Positions 37,347-46,275 of a DNA stretch of 64,000 nt are shown one piece after another. A program made the translations under genes and the position numbers. Every line of letters starts with the position of its first letter. Within the stretch, counting starts at the first letter, position 1. Source of the DNA: Streptomyces pseudovenezuelae (GTDB lineage Bacteria; Actinomycetota; Actinomycetes; Streptomycetales; Streptomycetaceae). The DNA is taken from contig NZ_KQ948145.1 in the NCBI RefSeq assembly GCF_001513955.1, positions 648,212 to 712,211 of the forward strand, in the 5' to 3' direction. Under the pieces are notes generated by a model that was not told where the DNA came from, did not search any database, and was given only the letters and a program-made list of their open reading frames with translations.

Positions 37347-39094
37347 ACGGAACCGACCGAGCACCCGAGCGAGCACCCGACCGGACGGAACGGAACCGCA
37401 TGGACAGGACCTCCACGACGGACATCGCCTCCGCGACGGCGATGGCCTCCACGACCGGCACGACCTCCACCACGGACATGGCCTCCACGACCGGCACGAC
37501 CTCCGCGCCCGACGCCTGGGAGGAGCTCGTCACCTCGGCCCTGCTCGGCACCGCGCGCCGCACGCCACCCGGCATCGAGCCCGGCCCCGGGGCCCCGGTG
37601 GCGTTGCTGGACGCGGCGGCCGTGGAGACGGTACGGCGGCGGGCCGGGCTGCGGCCCGCGCGCGCGGTGCAGCGACCGCAGCCGGCGCCCGAGGACCCGC
37701 GCCCCGCCCTGCCCGCGGCGGCGGGCCGCCGGCTCGCGCTGCTGCTGGCCGACCGGCCGGGCACGGGCGGCAGCGGCCGCAGGGGTACCGCACCGGATCT
37801 GATGGAGTTGCTCCCGCAGTGGCTCGCGGCGGCGAACACGCACGGTTACGCGGCGCCCCCGCAGCTGCTGCCCGCGCTGCTGGACGCGGCCCGGGGGCGT
37901 ACGGATCTGCGGCCGGCGGCGCTTGCGTTCGCGGGCTCACGGGCCACCTGGCTCGCCCGGCTGAACCCGGACTGGCGGTTCGCCCTGCGGGCGACACCCG
38001 GTGGCGGCGCCGCGCTGCCGCCACCGCAGGACACCGCGGGGATCCGACTGCTGTGGGAGGAAGGCCTGTTCGCCGAGCGGGTGGCCCTCCTGGCGGCGAT
38101 ACGCGCCCGGGAGCCCGCCGCCGCCCGGGAACTGCTCACGACGACCTGGGCGACCGAGCGGGCCGAGGACCGGCTGATGTTCCTCGACTCGCTGCGCGCG
38201 GGGCTGGGGCCGGACGACGAGCCGTTCCTGGAGCAGGCGCTGGCCGACCGGAGCCGCAACGTGCGGTCCACGGCCGCGGAGTTGCTGTCCGCACTGCCGG
38301 ACTCGGCGCTGGCGGCGCGGATGGCGGTCAGGGCCGGGGTGTGCGTGGCCGTCGACCACACGCAGGACACGCCGACGATCGCCGTCGAGGCGCCGCACGA
38401 GTGCGACTCGGGCATGGAGCGCGACGGCGTCGTACCGAAGGCGCCCTCGGGGCGGGGGGAACGGTCGTGGTGGTTCGGGCAGTTGGTGGAGGCCGCGCCG
38501 CTGAGCGGATGGCCGGGGCGGCTCGGCGGGCGGACGCCCGCGGAGATCGTGGCACTGCCGGTGGCGGACGACTGGCGGACCGAACTGCACGCGGCGTGGT
38601 GCCGGGCCGCCGTACGGCAGCGGGACGCCGAATGGGCGCGGGCGCTGCTCGGGACGCCCGCCGCACCGGAGGCCGGCGGGCCGGGTGCGGTGTCGCTGGC
38701 GGAGCGGGCCAAGCTGCTGGGCACGCTGGGCTCCGCCGAACGGGCCGAGTGGGTCGCCGGGTTCATCGCGACCCACGGGTTGTCCGAGGCGTTCCAGCTG
38801 CTGGGGGTGTGCGGGGTGCCGTGGGACGCGCCGCTTGGACATGCGGTGGTCGACGCGCTCAACATCGCTCGGGACGCGGGGAGTTACCCGTGGAGCTTCA
38901 GCGGGGTGATGGGGCTGGCGGAGCGGTGTCTCGATCCGGCCGAGGCGGGACGGCTGGAGGGGCTGATGGCGGTGCCGGACGAAGGGGAGGACGCGAGTCC
39001 CGGAGCGGGGGGTTACTGGGCCGAGGCGTTCCAGCGGCTGGTGACGACCTTGCGGTTGCGGGCGGCGATGGCGGAGGAGCTGGAGGGCACGTAA
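37340..39094 (+). CDS. DUF5691 family protein
   Basis: 584 residues from the GTG at 37340, which overlaps the SWIM stop by 7 bp; an ATG at 37400 with GGAACGGAA is a good alternative. The first about 55 residues are low-complexity, with a tandem 12-residue unit (MASTTGTTSTTD, then MASTTGTTSAPD). The family begins near WEELVTSALLGTARRTPP and continues as HEAT-like helices (RSRNVRSTAAELLSALPDSALA). DUF5691 proteins sit beside SWIM and MoxR genes. Likely a scaffold; function unknown. Confidence 0.85.
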
Positions 39095-39213
39095 CCGTGT
39101 GCCGCGCCGCGAGAGGCCGTGCGGTCGGTGCCACCGACCCGACGACCGGCCCCCGCCGACCCGCTCGGCCGCCCGGGGATCCGGCGAGCGGACGGGGACC
39201 GGCGAGCGGACGG

Positions 39214-39630
39214 CTACGCCCCGGCCGACTGCCGCACGTTCTCCCGGACCCAGTCCACGATCGACTGGGTCGTCGCGCCCGGCGTGAAGATCTCCGCGAC
39301 GCCCTTCTCCTTCAGCGCGGGGATGTCCCCCTCCGGGATGATCCCGCCGCCGAACACCAGGATGTCCTCGGCCTCCCGCTCCCTGAGCAGGTCGATCACG
39401 GCGGCGAACAAGGTGTTGTGGGCGCCGGAGAGGATGGAGAGACCGATCGCGTCGGCATCCTCCTGGATCGCCGTGCCGACGATCTGCTCGGGCGTCTGGT
39501 GGAGGCCGGTGTAGATGACCTCCATCCCCGCGTCGCGCAGCGCCCTGGCGATCACCTTGGCCCCGCGGTCATGGCCGTCGAGCCCCGGCTTGGCCACCAC
39601 CACGCGGATCGGACCGGCTGTCACACCCAT
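39214..39630 (-). CDS. icmB: Isobutyryl-CoA mutase small subunit (B12-binding)
   Basis: 138 residues from the ATG at 39630 (GGAGG five bases upstream). Cobalamin-binding fold with the DxHxxG motif in [14 protein letters not shown] (the histidine ligates cobalt), [11 protein letters not shown], and [25 protein letters not shown]. The size of about 138 residues and the [19 protein letters not shown] start fit IcmB, which pairs with a separately encoded large subunit IcmA to interconvert isobutyryl-CoA and n-butyryl-CoA. That large subunit is not in the window. Convergent with the DUF5691 gene. Confidence 0.88.
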   Translation of the reverse strand: MGVTAGPIRVVVAKPGLDGHDRGAKVIARALRDAGMEVIYTGLHQTPEQIVGTAIQEDADAIGLSILSGAHNTLFAAVIDLLREREAEDILVFGGGIIPEGDIPALKEKGVAEIFTPGATTQSIVDWVRENVRQSAGA

Positions 39631-39740
39631 CACTGCCTCCATGAAGCGACTGCGTCCATTCCTGCCTGCTGGTCCATTCCTACCGACTGGTACCACACAG
39701 CCCGGAATGTGAACGAACGTTATCGCCACCATCTCGCACC

Positions 39741-39881
39741 ATGCAGTTTCCCGTGGATACCGAGGGGGAAATCACATGGTGGGACACGTTCGGGAGCCGC
39801 AACGAGGTCGCCGCACCGCCGCGCCGCAGGCCGCGCGTCACGGTGGCGCGGCGCGCCGGCGACGGCACGAAGGGCACGTAG
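39741..39881 (+). CDS. Possible 46-residue small protein
   Basis: ATG at 39741 opens a 46-codon frame (start [18 protein letters not shown]) ending at TAG 39881. About 41 codons end in G or C, more than background would usually give. No ribosome site is visible. The C-terminal half is Arg/Pro-rich. It faces away from icmB. Confidence 0.3.
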   Translation: MQFPVDTEGEITWWDTFGSRNEVAAPPRRRPRVTVARRAGDGTKGT

Positions 39882-40208
39882 GACAGGTAAGGCACGACAG
39901 CGGGGAGCCTCGTCGCCACACCGACAGGGCGACTCCTCTCGTCACCGGCGCACCACCAGCACCGCGAGCACCATCGGCACCACCGATACGGCCGGCACAG
40001 CCGCCGGTACCGTCGGCGTCGCCCGCACCACCGGTTCCATCAGCTCCGCCGGCCGTATCGGCAGCCCCGGAACCCGCGCCGACCGCCGCACCCAGCCTCC
40101 ATGCCCCTCTCGCGCCACGCCGGTGTCGACGACGACCTTCGCCGCGACTGCCCATGAGCGCACACGGGGGACGGAGCCGTCCTCCCGTGTGCCGACAGGA
40201 GGTCGGCC
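39882..40208. other. Gene-free stretch before the lipase gene
   Basis: Several open frames cross it but none has a start, ribosome site and codon pattern together. Composition is Pro/Ala/Thr-like in translation. Nothing recognisable. Confidence 0.5.
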
Positions 40209-41078
40209 ATGAAGGTCACCAGGGCGGCGCTGCCCTTTCTTCCGCTCTGCCAGCGTCTGCTTCCCGGCAGACTGGCGGGACTCTCCCTGGCCCTCCTGAA
40301 GGCGACCGCGCTCGAGATCGCGATCCTCGCGGGACATCTCCTGCTCTACCCGTCCGGGATCACCCAGGAGCGCCGCTCCCCCCTGCCCCAGCTCCCCGCG
40401 CCGGAGAACGGCGCCGCGCAACTGCCGACTCAGGCCAAGCCCCCGGTCGTCCTGCTGCACGGCTTCATCGACAACCGCTCGGTCTTCGTGCTCCTGCGCC
40501 GCAGCCTCGCCCAGCACGGCAGGCAGCAGATCGAGTCGCTCAACTACTCCCCGCTGACCTGCGACATCCGCGCCGCGGCGGAGCTGCTCGGCCGGCACAT
40601 AGAGGGGATCTGCGAGCGCACGGGCAGTGAGCGGGTCGATGTCGTCGGGCACAGCCTGGGCGGCCTGATCGCTCGGTACTACGTGCAGCGACTGGGCGGT
40701 GACTCCCGGGTCCGCACGCTGGTGACGCTCGGCACCCCGCACTCCGGCACCCGGGTGGCGCCACTGGCGAACGCGCACCCCATCGTGCGCCAGATGCGCC
40801 CCGGCTCGGAGTTGCTCGAAGAGCTCACTCAGCCGGCGCCAGGCTGCCGTACGCACTTCGTCAGCTTCTGGAGCGACCTCGACCATGTGATGGACCCACT
40901 GGAGGCCGCCTGCATCGACCATGAGGACCTGATGGCGCAGAACGTCCGGGTGAGCGGGATCGGACATCTCGCCCTGCCCGTGCACCCCGCCGTCGCGACC
41001 GGGATACGGCAGGTGCTCGACACCGCGCGGACCGGGGAGGAGACGGCCGAGCGCGCGAGCGGACTGACCGTGGCGTAA
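40209..41078 (+). CDS. Alpha/beta-hydrolase, lipase/esterase-like
   Basis: 289 residues; ATG with a perfect AGGAGG site. A hydrophobic N-terminus (LPLCQRLLPGRLAGLSLALLK and AILAGHLLLYP) acts as anchor or signal. Catalytic core: PPVVLLHGFIDNRSVF (oxyanion loop), nucleophile elbow VDVVGHSLGGLIARYYV with the catalytic serine, and a C-terminal histidine in GIGHLALPV. Resembles triacylglycerol lipases of the EstA/LipB group. Substrate unknown. Confidence 0.88.
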   Translation: MKVTRAALPFLPLCQRLLPGRLAGLSLALLKATALEIAILAGHLLLYPSGITQERRSPLPQLPAPENGAAQLPTQAKPPVVLLHGFIDNRSVFVLLRRSLAQHGRQQIESLNYSPLTCDIRAAAELLGRHIEGICERTGSERVDVVGHSLGGLIARYYVQRLGGDSRVRTLVTLGTPHSGTRVAPLANAHPIVRQMRPGSELLEELTQPAPGCRTHFVSFWSDLDHVMDPLEAACIDHEDLMAQNVRVSGIGHLALPVHPAVATGIRQVLDTARTGEETAERASGLTVA

Positions 41079-41264
41079 CAGTCGTATCGGTCGCCGGGGC
41101 GGGCCATCCGCAGTTCGTCCCACAGGCCGGCGACAGCGCGCCGACAGGCACCGGACCGCGGGCCGAAGTCGAACAACCTTCGAACACAGAGCCAAAGTCG
41201 CGCCCGCAGTCCCCCGAAACACAGCCGAATGCCCGTTTCCTGCGCGCCTAAAACCAGTTGAAGA

Positions 41265-41294
41265 TTGTCGCGCCCGCGTACCGCCGGGTACAGT
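41265..41294 (+). promoter_or_regulatory. Predicted promoter of the M23 peptidase gene
   Basis: TTGTCG (41265-41270), 18-nt spacer, TACAGT (41289-41294), about 48 bp before the GTG start. Matches the vegetative sigma pattern. Confidence 0.5.
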
Positions 41295-41342
41295 CGCCGC
41301 ACTGCTCTGGCAGCCCCTGTTGTCGAGGCGAAAGAGAAGTTG

Positions 41343-42893
41343 GTGAACGACCGTCACCCGTCGGGGACCATGACCACCCCGGCTCCGGCCTCTGACGCCG
41401 ACTCGTCGCACTACGCGTCGTACGGCACCCAGGAGGCCCAGTACGGCGACTTCACCACGTACGGCGGCTATGAAGCGACCGGTTTCGACGCCACTGGCGC
41501 GAGCTGCGCGCAGGCCACCGGCACCTTCGCGACCGACCCGCTCTTCGGCGACATGCCGGGCGACGCCACCGGTTCGTACGACGCCTCCACGTGGACCACG
41601 GGCGGTCACCAGACCCTGAACTACGACATGTACGCGGCCCAGCACCACGCCGCCTACGACACCGGCGCGTACGACGCCACCCAGTGGGGCGCCGACCAGC
41701 AGCAGCTCGGCGCGATCCCGCCGCAGGCAGGCAGCCCCGACCACAGCGGCCAGTGGGACGCGAGCTCCTGGCACCAGACGGACCAGTTCGCGGGCCAGGC
41801 CGACCAGACCCAGCACTGGGAATGGGGCACGCAGACCTTCGACACCGGGGCGTACGACGCCACGCAGTGGAACTCCGATGGCACGGCGGCCGACCCGCAG
41901 CCGACGGCCGCCTTCGAGCAGGCCGGGTACGACGAGAGCCACACCTACGACGAGACCCACGCGTACGGCGAGGCGAATCCTTACGGCGACGCCTACGCCG
42001 AGCACACCTCGCCCGACGACGAGTCCCACGCCACCGCGGAAGCCACCGCCACCGGCGAGATGCCCGCCGTGCACGACGCCGACGCCCCGCTCCTGGACGA
42101 CCAGGAGGAGGCCGCCGCGACCCCCGCCTCGGGCTCCCGCGTCGCCGCGCGCAACGCGAACCGCTCCCGCCGCCGTATGCCCGCCAAGCGCTCCGCGCTG
42201 CTGACGATCGCCGTCCCCTCGGCGTGTGTCATGGGGGTCGCCGGCATCGCCGCCGCCTCGGTCGGCACGCTGACCGGCGACGACAAGGACACCGCGACGA
42301 CCCTCGCGGACACCGCCGTCAAGCCGGCCGTCGCGAACAACAAGCTGGACAGCCAGCTCGAGAGCCTTTCGGCCGGTGCCGACGACTTCGCCGACCGGGC
42401 CAGCCGTACGCAGGAGCGCATCGACCTCAAGGCCCAGCAGGTGGCCGAGAAGAGGAAGGCGGCGGAGGAGGCGGCCCGCAAGGAGCGGCTGCGCCCGAAG
42501 TTCGCGCTTCCGGTCGCGCAGCGCGGGCTCAGCGCCTACTTCGGCCAGTCCGGCGTCAACTGGATGTCCGTCCACACCGGCATCGACTTCCCGGTGTCGT
42601 ACGGCACGACGGTGATGGCCGCGACCGACGGCACCGTGCGGACGCAGTGGAACAGCGCCTACGGCAACATGATGGTCGTGACGGCGAAGGACGGCACGGA
42701 GACGTGGTACTGCCACCTCTCCAGCTACCGCGTCGCCTCCGGTACGACGGTCAAGGCCGGCGACCCCATCGCGTACTCCGGCAACTCCGGCAACTCGACC
42801 GGCCCCCACCTGCACTTCGAGGTGCACCCGGCGGGCGGTTCGGCCATAGACCCCCTGCCGTGGCTGCGCAGCCACGGACTGGACCCGACGTAA
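41343..42893 (+). CDS. M23 family metallopeptidase (cell-wall hydrolase)
   Basis: 516 residues from the GTG at 41343 (GAGAAG upstream). Long N-terminal Tyr/Asp/Gln/Thr-rich region with repeats such as TGAYDATQW (twice) and DESHTYDETHAYGE. A membrane segment (LLTIAVPSACVMGVAGIAAASVG) is followed by a coiled-coil-like stretch (QERIDLKAQQVAEKRKAAEEAARKE in part). The C-terminal peptidase domain has zinc motifs HTGIDFP and HLHFEV. The order predicts a membrane-anchored endopeptidase acting on peptidoglycan with a large intracellular tail. Convergent with pcrA, 27 bp apart. Confidence 0.9.
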   Translation: MNDRHPSGTMTTPAPASDADSSHYASYGTQEAQYGDFTTYGGYEATGFDATGASCAQATGTFATDPLFGDMPGDATGSYDASTWTTGGHQTLNYDMYAAQHHAAYDTGAYDATQWGADQQQLGAIPPQAGSPDHSGQWDASSWHQTDQFAGQADQTQHWEWGTQTFDTGAYDATQWNSDGTAADPQPTAAFEQAGYDESHTYDETHAYGEANPYGDAYAEHTSPDDESHATAEATATGEMPAVHDADAPLLDDQEEAAATPASGSRVAARNANRSRRRMPAKRSALLTIAVPSACVMGVAGIAAASVGTLTGDDKDTATTLADTAVKPAVANNKLDSQLESLSAGADDFADRASRTQERIDLKAQQVAEKRKAAEEAARKERLRPKFALPVAQRGLSAYFGQSGVNWMSVHTGIDFPVSYGTTVMAATDGTVRTQWNSAYGNMMVVTAKDGTETWYCHLSSYRVASGTTVKAGDPIAYSGNSGNSTGPHLHFEVHPAGGSAIDPLPWLRSHGLDPT

Positions 42894-42920
42894 CCTCTCG
42901 GGCCCAGTCCCCGCCTGCGG

Positions 42921-45401
42921 CTACAGCTTCTCCACCGGCGCGTACCGCAGCAGCAGTCGCTTCGGCTTCGCCTCCCCGAAGTCGATCGTCGCCTCGGCGT
43001 TCGCGCCCGTGCCCTTCACTCCGACCACCGTGCCCAGACCGAACTGGTCGTGGGTGACCCGGTCGCCGACGGCCAGGGACACCACCGGCTTCTCCGCGCT
43101 CCTGCGCGTCGCGAAGCCGGACGCGCCCGACGCCGAGGAGCGGGAGCGGGAGGACGACAGCGAGGCGGCGACCCCCGAGACCGGCCCCGCCGGAGCGGCG
43201 ACCGCGCCCGTGCGCTTCCAGTCGACGTGCTGCGCCGGGATCTCCTCAAGGAAGCGGGAGGGCGGGTTGTACGACGGCTGCCCCCACGCGCTGCGCAGCG
43301 AGGACCGGGTCAGATACAGCCGCTCACGCGCGCGCGTGATGCCCACGTACGCCAGCCGCCGCTCCTCCTCCAGCTCCTTGGCCTGGCCGAGGGCGCGCAT
43401 GTGCGGGAAGACGCCGTCCTCCATGCCGGTGAGGAAGACGACCGGGAACTCCAGGCCCTTGGCGGTGTGCAGGGTCATCAGGGTGATGACGCCGGAGCCG
43501 TCCTCGTCCTCGTCGGGGATCTGGTCGGAGTCGGCCACGAGCGCGACCCGCTCCAGGAAGTCGGAGAGCGAGCCGGGCTCCTCGCCCTCGCCCGACTCCT
43601 GCTCGAACTCCAGGGCCACGGCGGCGAGTTCCTGGAGGTTCTCGATGCGGGTCTCGTCCTGCGGGTCGGTGGAGGCCTGCAACTCGGCGAGGTAACCGGT
43701 GCGTTCGAGGACCGCTTCCAGGACGGTCGCCGGGCCCGCGCCGGACTCGACGATCGTGCGGAGCTCCTCCATCAGCACGTTGAACCGCTTCACGGCGTTG
43801 GTGGAGCGCGCGGCCATGCCGTACGCCTCGTCGACGCGCTTGAGGGCCTGCGGGAAGCTGATCTTCTCCCGCTGGGACAGTGCGTCGATCATCGCCTCGG
43901 CGCGGTCCCCGATGCCCCGCTTGGGGACGTTGAGGATCCGGCGCAGCGGCACGGAGTCCTCTGGGTTGGCGAGGACGCGCAGGTAGGCCAGGACGTCCCG
44001 GACCTCCTTGCGCTCGTAGAAGCGGACACCGCCGACGACCTTGTAGGGCAGGCCGACGCGGATGAAGACCTCTTCGAAAACACGGGACTGTGCGTTGGTG
44101 CGGTAGAAGACGGCGACATCGCCGGCCTTCGCGTCGCCCGCGTCGGTGAGGCGGTCTATCTCGTCGGCGACGAACTGCGCCTCGTCGTGCTCGGTGTCGG
44201 CGACATAGCCGGTGATGCGCGCGCCCGCGCCCGCGTTGGTCCACAGGTTCTTGGGGCGGCGGGACTCGTTGCGCTCGATGACGGCGTTGGCGGCGGTGAG
44301 GATCGTCTGGGTGGAGCGGTAGTTCTGCTCCAGGAGGATCGTCGTCGCGTCCGGGTAGTCCTCCTCGAACTGGAGGATGTTGCGGATGGTCGCGCCGCGG
44401 AAGGCGTAGATCGACTGGTCGGCGTCACCGACCACGCAGAGCTCGGCGGGCGGCAGGTCGTGCTCGCTCGGCGGTACGTCCACGGGGTGCTCGGAGGTCC
44501 CGACCAGCTCCCTGACCAGCGCGTACTGCGCGTGGTTGGTGTCCTGGTACTCGTCGACGAGGACATGCCGGAAGCGGCGGCGGTAGTGCTCGGAGACGTC
44601 GGGGAACGCGCGGAGCAGGTTGACCGTCGTCATGATCAGGTCGTCGAAGTCGAGGGCGTTCGCCTCGCGCAGGCGCGACTGGTACATCGCGTAGGCCTGG
44701 GCGAGGGTCTTCTCGAAACCGTCGGTGGCCTGGGCGGCGAAGTCCTCCTCGTCGATCAGCTCGTTCTTCAGGTTGCTGATCTTGGCGCTGAAGGACTTCG
44801 GCGGGAACTTCTTGGGATCGAGGTCCAGGTCGCGGCAGACCAGGGCCATGAGGCGCTTGGAGTCGGCGGCGTCGTAGATCGAGAAGGAGGAGGTGAACCC
44901 GAGCTTCTTCGACTCCCTGCGCAGGATGCGCACGCAGGCGCTGTGGAAGGTCATCACCCACATCGCGTTCGCGCGCGGGCCGACGAGCTGCTCGACGCGC
45001 TCCTTCATCTCGCCCGCGGCCTTGTTCGTGAAGGTGATCGCGAGGATCTGGCCCGGGTGGACATGGCGCTCGCCGAGGAGGTGGGCGATGCGGTGGGTGA
45101 GGACCCGGGTCTTGCCGGAGCCGGCACCGGCCACGATGAGCAGCGGGGTGCCGGAGTGCACGACGGCGGCGCGCTGGTTCTCGTTCAGCCCCTCCAGGAG
45201 GGCGGCCGGGTCCACCACCGGGCGCGGGGCGCCGTCGCGGTAGTAGGCGTCCCGGTCCGGGGGCACGTCGAACTTCCCGCCGAACAGGTCGTCCGGAACC
45301 TGCTCCGGCACGTGCTCGTCCTCGGGCGGCGGCGGTTCTTCCCCGTGGGCCCGAGGGGCCTGGAGGCTTGCCAGGAAGCTGTCGTCAAAGAGGCTGCTCA
45401 T
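42921..45401 (-). CDS. pcrA: ATP-dependent DNA helicase PcrA (UvrD/Rep family)
   Basis: 826 residues. 3'-5' DNA helicase for repair and replication-conflict removal. Seen: N-terminal acidic linker, NQRAAVVHSGTPLL, Walker A GAGSGKT, ILAITFTNKAAGEM, VDEYQDTN (Walker B), GDADQSIYAFRGA, QNYRSTQTI, VMTLHTAKGLEF and GITRARERLYL, and a C-terminal Tudor-like tail (VGDRVTHDQFGLGTVVGV). ATG at 45401 lacks a ribosome site. A DNA-damage-type promoter (45411-45433) ends only 9 nt upstream, so the mRNA is probably leaderless. Confidence 0.97.
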   Translation of the reverse strand: MSSLFDDSFLASLQAPRAHGEEPPPPEDEHVPEQVPDDLFGGKFDVPPDRDAYYRDGAPRPVVDPAALLEGLNENQRAAVVHSGTPLLIVAGAGSGKTRVLTHRIAHLLGERHVHPGQILAITFTNKAAGEMKERVEQLVGPRANAMWVMTFHSACVRILRRESKKLGFTSSFSIYDAADSKRLMALVCRDLDLDPKKFPPKSFSAKISNLKNELIDEEDFAAQATDGFEKTLAQAYAMYQSRLREANALDFDDLIMTTVNLLRAFPDVSEHYRRRFRHVLVDEYQDTNHAQYALVRELVGTSEHPVDVPPSEHDLPPAELCVVGDADQSIYAFRGATIRNILQFEEDYPDATTILLEQNYRSTQTILTAANAVIERNESRRPKNLWTNAGAGARITGYVADTEHDEAQFVADEIDRLTDAGDAKAGDVAVFYRTNAQSRVFEEVFIRVGLPYKVVGGVRFYERKEVRDVLAYLRVLANPEDSVPLRRILNVPKRGIGDRAEAMIDALSQREKISFPQALKRVDEAYGMAARSTNAVKRFNVLMEELRTIVESGAGPATVLEAVLERTGYLAELQASTDPQDETRIENLQELAAVALEFEQESGEGEEPGSLSDFLERVALVADSDQIPDEDEDGSGVITLMTLHTAKGLEFPVVFLTGMEDGVFPHMRALGQAKELEEERRLAYVGITRARERLYLTRSSLRSAWGQPSYNPPSRFLEEIPAQHVDWKRTGAVAAPAGPVSGVAASLSSSRSRSSASGASGFATRRSAEKPVVSLAVGDRVTHDQFGLGTVVGVKGTGANAEATIDFGEAKPKRLLLRYAPVEKL

Positions 45402-45410
45402 CGCTCTCCG

Positions 45411-45433
45411 AGTCTAGGGTGCCCCACTGACAG
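45411..45433 (-). promoter_or_regulatory. RecA-independent DNA-damage promoter motif of pcrA
   Basis: On the minus strand CTGTCAGTG (45433-45425), 8 nt, TAGACT (45416-45411), followed by 9 nt to the ATG. Matches tTGTCRgtg-N8-TAnnnT except for the weak first position. Confidence 0.72.
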
Positions 45434-46047
45434 AGCGCCGCCGCCCTGAGAACATCCACCCGCATCCGCAGCCGATGATCTTCCCGCCGCCTCCTCCCGA
45501 CGCCCGTCCGCCTTCCACGGCCGCCCTCTCACGCTCTCTGCGAGACCTTGGTCACGACACCAACGAAGCGCAGCCCACGGCGGGCTTCACCGCCTCGCCG
45601 TCCCGTGCGGCTGGATCCGGGTGGACGGCGCCCAGGCCGTTCCCACCTCCCCCGGCCGCGACGCGGACGGGCCACGGGCTGCCGGGCCGGGCGGCTTCGT
45701 CGGCACCCCGGCCTCCGGCGGGCCGCAGCTCTCGACGCCCCGGACCCGACCGTGGCGGGCCGCACGACCCCGCGGCGCGTCCACACGCCACTTTCCGCCA
45801 CCTCGCCCCGGCCCACGCGGGCGCCAGGGGTGACCTGGAGGGGACCCCGTGGAAAACCGTGCGGGAGGCACCACTGTCGGCACCCCTCTACGAAATGCAC
45901 CCAAGTCATGGCACATCACCGCCGATTGACCCCGTGGAGCGACGCCTGGGACGAAGGTCACGAAAATGTATCGGGCATATCGCACATCAACCTTCACACG
46001 GACCACACCAGTTGGCTACCGTTTCGGACAGGCCGTACGACCCCCAC
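45434..46047. other. Gene-free stretch between pcrA and the NlpC/P60 leader
   Basis: Several long frames cross it but all have poor starts and mixed codon use. A frame at 45621 with high GC3 for about 45 codons is the best of them. A possible promoter for the riboswitch RNA is TTCACA (45993-45998), 18 nt, TACCGT (46017-46022). Confidence 0.45.
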
Positions 46048-46199
46048 CGGCGAACGTCGCCGGGCCGCACGGCCTCCGCCGAGTCCGCCGGCGCCGCCGC
46101 GCGCCCGGAGCCGGGACCCACCGAACTTGGGGTGATCGGCCGACTCCCGCGCAGGGGAGCGCCGTAGGGCAAACCTTCCGAAGCACGTCGCCCGAAGCC
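46048..46199 (+). ncRNA. c-di-AMP (ydaO-yuaA) riboswitch
   Basis: Contains the hallmark segments in order: a GC-rich 5' stem region (CGTCGCCGGGCCGCACGGCC), GAGCCGGGACCCA...TTGGGGTGATCGG near 46109-46139, and GCCGTAGGGCAAACCTTCCG then CGTCGCCCGAAGCC near 46171-46199. This is the pattern of ydaO elements that sit upstream of cell-wall hydrolase genes in actinobacteria, where high c-di-AMP switches expression off. Edges are approximate. Confidence 0.75.
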
Positions 46200-46200
46200 T

Positions 46201-46226
46201 CCCCCAGAGCCTGGACGGCCTGGGGG
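46201..46226 (+). terminator. Riboswitch expression-platform terminator
   Basis: CCCCCAG (46201-46207) pairs with CTGGGGG (46220-46226), extended by partly paired GCC/GGC. Placed between the riboswitch and the gene start at 46276, so it can decide readthrough. Confidence 0.65.
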
Positions 46227-46275
46227 ACCCCCACCACAAACTCGGCAGGCGGAGCACTGGAAGGAGTCGCCTCCC

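Noticed and set aside
39776..40630. Rightward frame with a GAGGGGG site before its ATG
   Set aside because: It overlaps the lipase gene by over 400 bp and its codon use is not gene-like.
45475..46167. Long rightward frame before the NlpC/P60 gene
   Set aside because: It has no ribosome site, mixed codon use, no family features, and it runs across the riboswitch.
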